Shown here piece after piece: positions 7,770-13,355 of a stretch of DNA of 14,739 nucleotides. The stretch is from Fulvivirga aurantia. Its GTDB lineage: Bacteria > Bacteroidota > Bacteroidia > Cytophagales > Cyclobacteriaceae. Positions within the stretch are counted from its first letter, which is position 1, and every line of letters starts with the position of its first letter. The stretch covers positions 1 through 14,739 of the forward strand of contig NZ_SMMD01000899.1 in assembly GCF_009711475.1 (NCBI RefSeq). The letters run 5' to 3'. Under the pieces are notes generated by a model, which was given only the letters and a program-made list of their open reading frames with translations, was not told the DNA's origin and ran no database searches. The position numbers and the translations under genes are program-made.

Positions 7770-8343
7770 ATTTTAAACCAATACATTCTTTATACCGAAA
7801 ACAATCGGTGGTGTGGTCGTTGACAAGGCCACAAGCTTGCATGTGAGCATATATAATTGTGCTGCCTACAAATTTAAACCCTCGCTTTTTTAAGTCTTTG
7901 CTCAACGCATCCGATTCTGGAGAGGTAGCAGGTACATCTGCCATGGTTTTTCGCTGATTTACGATAGGTTCACCTCCCACGAAAGACCAGATATATTCAT
8001 CAAAAGACCCAAACTCTTTCTGCACTTCGATAAAGCATTGTGCATTGGTTACGGCCGATCTTATTTTCAACTTATTCTTTATTATTCCATCAAACGTAAT
8101 AAGCTCCTGTATTTTCTTTTCAGAATAATTAGCCACTTTGTTAAAATCAAAACTGGCAAACGCTTCTCGGTAGCCTTCACGCTTCTTTAAAACCGTAGCC
8201 CAGCTAAGGCCTGCCTGAGCCCCTTCCAGAATCAAAAACTCAAAATGTGTCTTATCATCATGCACTGGCACCCCCCATTCTTCATCGTGGTATTTTATGT
8301 ATGCATCAAACTGGCCTTCGGCCCAACCACATCGCTGTTTCAT
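7768..8343 (-). CDS. tag: DNA-3-methyladenine glycosylase I
   Basis: Cytoplasmic base-excision repair enzyme that removes 3-methyladenine from alkylated DNA. It has 191 residues from the ATG at 8343 (MKQRCGW), close to the E. coli length. Zinc-binding residues expected from E. coli Tag are present: Cys5 (RCGW), His19 (YHDEEWG), His177 and Cys181 (NDHTTDC). The base-recognition Glu40 and Trp48 lie in LEGAQAGLSW (39-48). A TTG eight codons upstream (8367) also opens the frame, but the family starts right at the RCGW motif, so the ATG is preferred. Divergent from the RidA-like gene with 62 bp between starts; a weak TAATTTTA box (RC of 8369-8376) with TTTG 15 bases upstream may be its promoter. 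Confidence 0.96.
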   Translation of the reverse strand: MKQRCGWAEGQFDAYIKYHDEEWGVPVHDDKTHFEFLILEGAQAGLSWATVLKKREGYREAFASFDFNKVANYSEKKIQELITFDGIIKNKLKIRSAVTNAQCFIEVQKEFGSFDEYIWSFVGGEPIVNQRKTMADVPATSPESDALSKDLKKRGFKFVGSTIIYAHMQACGLVNDHTTDCFRYKECIGLK

Positions 8344-8405
8344 TGTTATAGCTATTGTTTTAACCAACTAAAATTAAGATTTTTAGATAACCAAACCCCG
8401 TTACC

Positions 8406-8921
8406 ATGAAACCAATTTTGTTGATTGCTTTTCTACTCGTGCCTTTTTTAGTAAATGCTCAAACTCCTGAAGAAAAATTGGAGGCGTTGGGTATAGCTCT
8501 TTTTACACCCGCCAAACCTGTGGCGAATTATGTAAAGGCCGTACGCACAGGCAACCTGGTATTTTTGGAGGGTCACGGGCCTGCCAAAGCTGACGGAACT
8601 TATATAAAAGGTAAACTAGGAAAAGACCTCACCGTAGAAGAAGGATATGAAGCCTCTAGAAATGCTGCGATTGCATTACTTTCTTCTCTAAAGGCAGAAA
8701 TAGGCGACCTGAGCAAAGTAACGCGAATCGTAAAAGTAAAAGGTATGGTAAATTGTACTCCCGATTTTTACGATCAACCGAAGGTCATTAATGGGTGCTC
8801 CGACCTATTAGTTGAGGTTTTTGGCGAAAAAGGAAAGCATGCCAGAGCCGCAGTGGGCAAAGTATCTTTGCCTTCAAATATCGCAGTTGAGGTAGAAATG
8901 ATTGTTGAAATAGCTGACTAA
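8406..8921 (+). CDS. Exported RidA/YjgF-family protein
   Basis: A 171-residue member of the RidA (YjgF/YER057c/UK114) family with an N-terminal signal peptide (predicted VNA|QT cleavage after residue 18). RidA proteins form trimers and hydrolyse reactive enamines/imines such as 2-aminoacrylate, normally in the cytosol. Here the family region runs from AVRTGNLVFLEGHGP (~45-59), through LTVEEGYEASRNAAIALLSSLKAE and KVTRIVKVKGMVNCTPDFYDQP, to HARAAVGKVSLPSNIAVEVEMIVEI (145-169). Arg147 is in the position of the substrate-binding Arg of active RidA enzymes. The wording fits the YjgF-like subgroup rather than canonical RidA. Export to the periplasm is unusual against the family background; the substrate is unknown. 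The stop is two bases before the next ATG, so the pair is very likely an operon. Confidence 0.92.
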   Translation: MKPILLIAFLLVPFLVNAQTPEEKLEALGIALFTPAKPVANYVKAVRTGNLVFLEGHGPAKADGTYIKGKLGKDLTVEEGYEASRNAAIALLSSLKAEIGDLSKVTRIVKVKGMVNCTPDFYDQPKVINGCSDLLVEVFGEKGKHARAAVGKVSLPSNIAVEVEMIVEIAD

Positions 8922-8923
8922 TC

Positions 8924-9481
8924 ATGAAAAAGATATTGATAATAACATCGCTTGTATTGGTAGCAGTTTTAGCAGCGGCATTTTACGCATATAAAAAAGT
9001 CATTCCGGAAATGACCGCCAAGGCCATAGTCAAAGGTGAGTATTCGGTCTTTATTCCTAAAAAAGTCGAGAGTAAGATATCAATAGTACGTGATACAGTC
9101 AATCGCAAGATAGATGAAGTTGTGATGATTGCAGATAGTGAAGGCATTACTATCGAGCAACTGATTGCAGGGCTTGAAGAGGTTGATAAAAATGAAGTAA
9201 TGGCTGCTTACAGAGATGTAAAAAAAAATAATCTCTCAGCTCCTGAAGAAATTTTTGACAGCGCTTATAAGAATATAAAAATAGAAGCTTTTGACCCACT
9301 ATTGCTAAAACCTGCTTTTGTGAAACACATACAGAGAGATCATGTGGATAAAGTCATGCATTTCGTAGAGAAGAATAATATCATGGAAAATCTCGAAATG
9401 AACATGTATAGAAACATAGCCAAACAGGTGCTTTACGAAAAGCAAGATGAGCTACGACAAAAAGTTGAAGTCATAGAGTAG
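8924..9481 (+). CDS. Membrane-anchored helical protein of unknown function
   Basis: A 185-residue protein I do not recognise. One hydrophobic segment (~4-23, ILIITSLVLVAVLAAAFYAY) without a clear cleavage site suggests an N-terminal membrane anchor, with the rest probably periplasmic. The remainder is charged and mostly helical by eye (EGITIEQLIAGLEEVDKNEV; HIQRDHVDKVMHFVEKN; RNIAKQVLYEKQDELRQKVEVIE), and no Cys or catalytic motif is visible. It starts two bases after the stop of the exported RidA-like gene, so a shared role in the envelope is plausible but unproven. The gene ends four bases before the opposing metallo-hydrolase stop. Confidence 0.82.
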   Translation: MKKILIITSLVLVAVLAAAFYAYKKVIPEMTAKAIVKGEYSVFIPKKVESKISIVRDTVNRKIDEVVMIADSEGITIEQLIAGLEEVDKNEVMAAYRDVKKNNLSAPEEIFDSAYKNIKIEAFDPLLLKPAFVKHIQRDHVDKVMHFVEKNNIMENLEMNMYRNIAKQVLYEKQDELRQKVEVIE

Positions 9482-9487
9482 CTTTTT
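9450..9487 (+). terminator. Weak candidate terminator spanning the stop codon of the membrane-anchored protein
   Basis: AGCTAC (9450-9455) pairs with GTAGCT (9478-9483), with an inner GAC/GTC pair (9456-9458 with 9470-9472), and the arm runs straight into TTTTT (9483-9487). The stem is short with a large interior loop, so termination would be inefficient. It is the only terminator-like structure at this four-base convergent junction. Confidence 0.25.
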
Positions 9488-10229
9488 ACATCTTCCGCAC
9501 TCTTACCTCAACGGCTTTTTCATCTTTCATCAACTCAACCAGCTCACCGGTATCGGTGCTGCCATAGTGGTATGGATAAAGCACCTTTGGTTTAAATGCC
9601 TTGGCGGCATCAGCAACCATTTCCGGAGTCATTGTATAAGGTAAATTCATAGGAAGAAAGGCAACATCGATATCATTCAAAGCCTTCATTTCCGGTGTAT
9701 TTTCGGTATCCCCTCCAATAAAAATCCTAAGACCATCTATTGTGAGTATGTAGCTATTACAACAGCCTTTAGGGTGGAAAAACTCTCCATTATCTCTTTT
9801 ATGGACTAAATTATAAGCAGGAATTGCGTCTATGGAAATCCAGCCATAACTCACGCTTTCGTTATTTTTTATCACTTCTCCCTGGCCTAATTTATCTTTT
9901 GCCAACTGCGTAAGAAAGGTGATTGCCTCCTCCTGATTTACCTCTTGATAGGCTTTAGGGTCACAATGGTCTCCATGGTGGTGGGTGATCAAAATCACAT
10001 CGGCATCTGGTAGTTGGCTATAATCAGCCTCCCTGCTTGATGGGTCGACATGTATTACCTGATCATTATATGAAATCATAATGGAGCCATGACCTATAAA
10101 TGTAATCTCTACTTCACCATTATCGGTAGGAATTTTGTCGACTTCAAAAGATTGTGCTGATACTGGTGTGAAAAAAGCCATGGCCAGAATTACTAAGCCA
10201 TGGCTAATATGTTTATTGATTATCTTCAT
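9486..10229 (-). CDS. Exported UlaG-like metallo-beta-lactamase-fold hydrolase
   Basis: A 247-residue MBL-fold protein with a signal peptide (predicted VSA|QS after residue 25). Metal ligands are readable: THHHGDH (82-88, the HxHxDH signature), His143 in YNLVHKR, Asp174 in GGDTE, and His221 in YPYHYG. The strand IGHGSIMISYNDQVIHVDP and the PYHYG ending point to the UlaG-like branch (cytosolic UlaG is an L-ascorbate-6-phosphate lactonase), not to true beta-lactamases. The signal peptide places this one in the periplasm, and the substrate cannot be predicted. It starts 17 bp inside the end of the thioredoxin gene, so the two are likely translationally coupled. It is the last gene of a three-gene minus-strand unit. 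Confidence 0.92.
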   Translation of the reverse strand: MKIINKHISHGLVILAMAFFTPVSAQSFEVDKIPTDNGEVEITFIGHGSIMISYNDQVIHVDPSSREADYSQLPDADVILITHHHGDHCDPKAYQEVNQEEAITFLTQLAKDKLGQGEVIKNNESVSYGWISIDAIPAYNLVHKRDNGEFFHPKGCCNSYILTIDGLRIFIGGDTENTPEMKALNDIDVAFLPMNLPYTMTPEMVADAAKAFKPKVLYPYHYGSTDTGELVELMKDEKAVEVRVRKM

Positions 10230-11019
10230 TTGTTAAAAGTGATTGGTAGCTCTCATCCTTCACGCTTTTCTTAGCTTCCAGATAATTTTTCTCGTCTCCC
10301 TCACACTTATAACAAAATGCCGTTATAAAGTTTTTGAAATCATTAAGCTCAGCATTGTCTCCGATTTCTACTTTAGCCACTTTTTTCATGGCTTTTTTAT
10401 GTTTACCATCATAAACCTCATTTAGCAATCGATGCATAGATGCCATTGCCACCACATGTTCATCGTCTGCTTTCTTTTCGGCTTTTTTAAAATAGCTACT
10501 ACTTAATCTCAGCAACTCTGACCCAATGTCATTTTTCAGGTCTCTACCCGCTTCCTGATAGGCGAGCCCAATCTCATAGTAGTTTTCATCTTCTTCATAC
10601 TGTAGCAACTTCTTATTTAATCCATTGAGATTCTTCGGAAGTTGAGCTAGTATTTTCTTATAAGGAGAAGCACTGCTATATCCCGTCTGTTCCCACACAA
10701 CCTCACCAGAGACAGTTATGATTACCACCTTTGGAATGCTGGAAGCGTTATATTGCATGGCGAGTTCTCTATTAAAGTCAACATCTACTTTAAACGGCAC
10801 AAACCGTTCTGACAACTCCTTCAACTCTTCTTTGCTCCACATTTCTTTGTCCATCGTCTTACACGGGCCACACCAGGAGGCCCAGAAATCCATAAGTATT
10901 AATTGATCTTTTTCGATGGCTAAGGCTTTGGCAACCTGCATATTGTTAAACCAAATAACCTGAGCTTGTACTGAAGATACGGCTAGTGTCAATACCAGCC
11001 CAAAAAGGAGTTTTTTCAT
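10213..11019 (-). CDS. Exported thioredoxin-family protein with helical C-terminal extension
   Basis: A 268-residue protein with a signal peptide (predicted VQA|QV after residue 19), a thioredoxin domain (~25-125) and an extra helical C-terminal half. The active site is WCGPC (Cys50, Cys53) in FWASWCGPCKTMDKEMW, and the expected cis-Pro follows in SSIPKVVI. The wording fits periplasmic Bacteroidota proteins that either reduce disulfides in the envelope or chaperone substrates. The C-terminal ~140 residues (KKLLQYEEDENYYEIGLAYQ, SELLRLSSSYFKKAEKKA) look like TPR-like or similar helical repeats. Two further Cys lie in FCYKCEGDE near 244-248. It is 15 bp downstream of the GNAT gene and overlaps the metallo-hydrolase gene by 17 bp. 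Confidence 0.93.
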   Translation of the reverse strand: MKKLLFGLVLTLAVSSVQAQVIWFNNMQVAKALAIEKDQLILMDFWASWCGPCKTMDKEMWSKEELKELSERFVPFKVDVDFNRELAMQYNASSIPKVVIITVSGEVVWEQTGYSSASPYKKILAQLPKNLNGLNKKLLQYEEDENYYEIGLAYQEAGRDLKNDIGSELLRLSSSYFKKAEKKADDEHVVAMASMHRLLNEVYDGKHKKAMKKVAKVEIGDNAELNDFKNFITAFCYKCEGDEKNYLEAKKSVKDESYQSLLTNEDNQ

Positions 11020-11034
11020 TTTGTTTATGGTTTG

Positions 11035-11493
11035 TTAGAAGTTTTTCATCCATTCGAAGAACTGGTAATGATCGTCTTTCATACCCAATCCTTTGTAGAC
11101 CTTTTGAGCGGCTACATTTTCAACCTCTACATACAATCTTAAGCCCATATATTCGTCATCTTCATTCACCATTTTCTGCAAATACTGATACATCTGCTTA
11201 AAAACACCTTGACCTCTGTATTCTTTTTCTACATAAACAGATTGTATCCAAAGCACGGTGCCATTTCTCCACTCACTCCACTCAGGAGTAGTAAGCAAGC
11301 AAGCAATGGCCTCATCATTTTCATTTACAGCCATGTAATAATGGCCCTTACCGGGGTCTTCAAATACCGCTTCTATTCCACTAAATAAGGTGTCTCTATC
11401 CAACTTTATGCCTTCAGTTTCTTCTGCCATTTTCATTTGAAAATCCAGAATGGTTTCGAGCTCTCTAAACTTTCCTGGTCTGATTTTGATCAT
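11035..11493 (-). CDS. GNAT-family N-acetyltransferase
   Basis: A 152-residue cytoplasmic acetyl-CoA-dependent acyltransferase of the GCN5-related fold, near the usual single-domain length. The acetyl-CoA pyrophosphate loop is visible as VEKEYRGQGVFKQMYQYL (88-105, RGQG 93-96) after strand WIQSVYV, and the family's C-terminal element follows (VEVENVAAQKVYKGLGM, 122-138). The substrate, whether a small amine, antibiotic or protein N-terminus, cannot be told from sequence. It is the first gene of the GNAT-thioredoxin-MBL minus-strand unit. An intrinsic-terminator-like hairpin pointing the same way lies about 70 bp upstream of its start. Confidence 0.93.
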   Translation of the reverse strand: MIKIRPGKFRELETILDFQMKMAEETEGIKLDRDTLFSGIEAVFEDPGKGHYYMAVNENDEAIACLLTTPEWSEWRNGTVLWIQSVYVEKEYRGQGVFKQMYQYLQKMVNEDDEYMGLRLYVEVENVAAQKVYKGLGMKDDHYQFFEWMKNF

Positions 11494-11564
11494 GCGTACA
11501 ATATAATACTATTGAATGGAAAATAGAAAGCTCAAGGAATAGATCAGGTAGGTGGGAAACAAAA

Positions 11565-11622
11565 AAAGCGGCCCTCAAGCCGCTTTCCAAACGCATAGTT
11601 TGCCTATTTATTTTGAGCGTTT
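11565..11622 (-). ncRNA. Candidate structured RNA or leader ending in an intrinsic terminator, no parent gene
   Basis: On the minus strand an outer hairpin (AAACGC, RC of 11617-11622, with GCGTTT, RC of 11589-11594) is followed at once by a GC-rich hairpin AAAGCGGC/GCCGCTTT (RC of 11579-11586 and 11565-11572) with a 6-nt loop and a run of seven T (RC of 11561-11567). The second hairpin plus T-run is a textbook terminator, but no minus-strand gene lies upstream. This fits a short sRNA, an attenuated leader of the GNAT unit, or a remnant. On the plus strand the AAACGC/GCGTTT hairpin is followed seven bases later by T6 (11630-11635), so the plus orientation is also possible. Confidence 0.35.
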
Positions 11623-11633
11623 ATTAACCTTTT

Positions 11634-11665
11634 TTGTTGTTGTTATAGGTATTACTTTAGTTTTT
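11634..11665 (+). promoter_or_regulatory. Candidate promoter for the YpdA-like reductase gene
   Basis: Repeated TTG triplets (11634-11636, 11637-11639 and 11640-11642) precede TAGTTTTT (11658-11665), seven of eight positions of TAnnTTTG, with spacing of 21, 18 or 15 bases; the first two fall in the usual range. The transcript would begin close to the short ORF at 11670. The match is inexact. Confidence 0.3.
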
Positions 11666-11669
11666 ATAA

Positions 11670-11735
11670 ATGGTTACAAACTTTTTTAAACCTAGACCCT
11701 TAGTAAGTTACACTACAGTAGTAAACACAAAATGA
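11670..11735 (+). CDS. Possible 21-codon upstream ORF overlapping the ypdA start
   Basis: An ATG at 11670 opens a 21-residue frame (MVTNFFKPRPLVSYTTVVNT plus Lys) whose TGA stop overlaps the ATG of the reductase gene as ATGA (11732-11735). It has no recognised homology. It could be a leader peptide that couples or controls translation of the downstream gene. An open frame of this length is not rare in AT-rich DNA, so chance is a fair alternative. Confidence 0.25.
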   Translation: MVTNFFKPRPLVSYTTVVNTK

Positions 11736-12706
11736 AATACGATCTCATCATCATAGGAGCAGGTCCGATCGGACTGGCTTGTGGCATAGAGGCCAAAAAG
11801 GCAGGTTTAAGCTATTTGATCATTGACAAAGGATGTCTTGTGAATTCTATTTACAATTATCCGCTAAACATGACCTTTTTCTCTACTTCTGACCGACTGG
11901 AAATAGGAGATGTACCATTTATTTCTCACGGCAGTAAACCCACGCGTTTTGAAGCCTTGGAGTACTACAGAAGAGTGGCTTCGAGTTGGGAGCTTAGTCT
12001 GAAATTATATGAGAGAGTACTTGGCGTAGAGAAAGATGATTCTGATTTTGTTATAAACACCGAGAAATCCAGCTATCAATCGAGGGCTATAGTTGTGGCT
12101 ACCGGCTTTTATGATATTCCTTATATGATGAACGTACCTGGTGAAGACCTGCCTAAAGTAAAACATTACTATGACGAACCTCACCCTTATTTTGGACAAA
12201 AAATCATAGTTGTAGGCGCTGCCAACTCAGCGGTTGATGTAGCCTTAGAAACTTACCGAAAGGGTGCAGATGTAACTATGGTCGTGCGAGAGCCGGCACT
12301 GTTGGATACAGTAAAATATTGGGTAAAACCTGACATAGAAAACAGAATAAAAGAGGGCTCTATAAAAGCGCATTTTAATAGTGAAATAACAGCCATCAGA
12401 AAATATGAAGTAGAAATAGAAACTCCCGATGGACCTCTTACCTTAGAAAATGATTTTGTGCTAGCCATGACTGGCTATAAACCAAATTTTGACCTCCTCG
12501 AGTCGATGGGTGTTGGCTTTAAAGAAGACGAGATGAAAACCCCACTTTATGATGACAAAACCAATGAAAGCAATGCTGAGAATGTTTATTTAGCTGGTGT
12601 AGTTTGTGGCGGCTATAAAACAAATAAGTGGTTTATAGAAAACTCAAGAGACCATGCCCCTAAAATTATTGACAGCATTAAAAGTAAAGCAGCCGTTAAA
12701 AGTTGA
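11732..12706 (+). CDS. ypdA: YpdA-type FAD/NAD(P)-dependent reductase (putative bacillithiol disulfide reductase)
   Basis: A 324-residue two-dinucleotide-domain flavoprotein of the thioredoxin-reductase-like YpdA family. YpdA in Firmicutes uses NADPH to keep bacillithiol reduced. FAD site: GAGPIG (9-14); ATG region VVATGFY (121-127). The NADPH site is VVGAANSAVDVALE (160-173), and the C-terminal FAD contact is LAGVVCGGYKTNKWFIENSRDH (288-308). YpdA hallmarks shared with the S. aureus protein from memory are NSIYNYP (38-44), FFSTSDRLEIGDVPFI (49-64) and LPKVKHYYDEPHPYF (140-154). No CxxC is present, so it is not a thioredoxin reductase. The Cys described at position 14 in Firmicutes YpdA is Ile13 here; a Cys sits at 17. 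Bacillithiol is known from parts of Bacteroidota, so the role is plausible. Confidence 0.92.
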   Translation: MKYDLIIIGAGPIGLACGIEAKKAGLSYLIIDKGCLVNSIYNYPLNMTFFSTSDRLEIGDVPFISHGSKPTRFEALEYYRRVASSWELSLKLYERVLGVEKDDSDFVINTEKSSYQSRAIVVATGFYDIPYMMNVPGEDLPKVKHYYDEPHPYFGQKIIVVGAANSAVDVALETYRKGADVTMVVREPALLDTVKYWVKPDIENRIKEGSIKAHFNSEITAIRKYEVEIETPDGPLTLENDFVLAMTGYKPNFDLLESMGVGFKEDEMKTPLYDDKTNESNAENVYLAGVVCGGYKTNKWFIENSRDHAPKIIDSIKSKAAVKS

Positions 12707-12851
12707 TTAACCACTTTTCTCTGCTCGATTTTGAACATAAAGTGTTACAAATCATGTCACCCAAATTGCTTTAACGCAATTAGAAATCAGCATTTAATCG
12801 TCATAAACACACATTTTACTACTCTCTGTATGTTGGCATGACTATGGTAAA

Positions 12852-12882
12852 TGACGTGTTATCAAAATAAATAACAACGTCA
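12852..12882 (+). promoter_or_regulatory. Dyad/hairpin just upstream of the small exported helical protein gene
   Basis: TGACGTGTTAT (12852-12862) pairs with ATAAC-A-ACGTCA (12871-12882): 11 bp with a single bulged A (12876) and an 8-nt loop, 14 bases before the ATG. It could be an operator for a dimeric regulator or a 5'-UTR hairpin influencing RNA stability or translation. The rest of the 190-bp spacer (12707-12896) shows only a short AATTGC/GCAATT-like repeat near 12764-12781 and no promoter that I trust. Confidence 0.35.
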
Positions 12883-12896
12883 AAAAACTCTTAATC

Positions 12897-13292
12897 ATGA
12901 AAACGACAACATTTAAAACCATGCTCATGGCTTTGGCAATGGTATTTTGCACCATTGCTGCACAGGCTATCGACAAAACTACCACCAAGGCTCGGGCTGT
13001 AATTGAAAAGGCCGCTCCAGACGACTGGGAATCTTATGCAAAAGCAGCAAAAATGTGTATTCAGAAAAAGGTAAACCTTGCCGAAGCTAAAAGCTGGCTT
13101 GACCGGTCTTTAGAAATTAAAGAAAACGCCTTTGCTCACGAAGTTGCCGGGGATTACTTCAATATCAATAAGATCTATGACAAAGCAGTTAATCACTATG
13201 TAAAAAGCATGATGCTCACCAAGCAATCAGATTTTTACGCAGATGTGAGCGAGCTACAAAAGAAAATTGAGCGCACCAAAAGCAAAATTTAA
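12897..13292 (+). CDS. Small exported helical (TPR-like) protein
   Basis: A 131-residue protein with a signal peptide; cleavage may be IAA|QA (after residue 22) or AQA|ID. The mature ~108 residues are all-helical by eye, with two helix-turn-helix units of TPR character: WESYAKAAKMCIQKKVNLAEAKSWLDRSL and AHEVAGDYFNINKIYDKAVNHYVKSMML. The first wording resembles the helical tail seen after DUF2911 domains in Bacteroidota, here present alone without that domain. This suggests a periplasmic interaction module, but no partner is evident. It stands as a single gene with a hairpin just upstream and a good terminator after it, facing the antiporter gene. Confidence 0.82.
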   Translation: MKTTTFKTMLMALAMVFCTIAAQAIDKTTTKARAVIEKAAPDDWESYAKAAKMCIQKKVNLAEAKSWLDRSLEIKENAFAHEVAGDYFNINKIYDKAVNHYVKSMMLTKQSDFYADVSELQKKIERTKSKI

Positions 13293-13317
13293 GTGAAAAT
13301 TAAAGCGTTCTTTTAGT

Positions 13318-13355
13318 CAGCGCCTGGCTCAGATCCTGTCAGGCGTTGTCTTTTT
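13318..13355 (+). terminator. Intrinsic terminator of the small helical protein gene, inside the end of the antiporter gene
   Basis: Bases 13318-13328 pair with 13338-13348 (11 pairs including two G-U, core CGCCTG/CAGGCG) with a 9-nt loop, and TTTTT follows at 13351-13355. The arms overlap the last codons and stop of the opposing antiporter gene (stop 13339-13341). The T-run is only on the plus side, so it serves the plus-strand gene. Confidence 0.7.

Noticed and set aside
8344..8367. In-frame TTG extension of tag by eight residues
   Set aside because: Tag proteins begin directly before the zinc-binding RCGW motif; the ATG at 8343 gives that start.
12764..12781. Short inverted repeat (ATTGC / GCAAT) downstream of ypdA as a terminator
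   Set aside because: Only about five pairs and no T-run follows; not a credible terminator.
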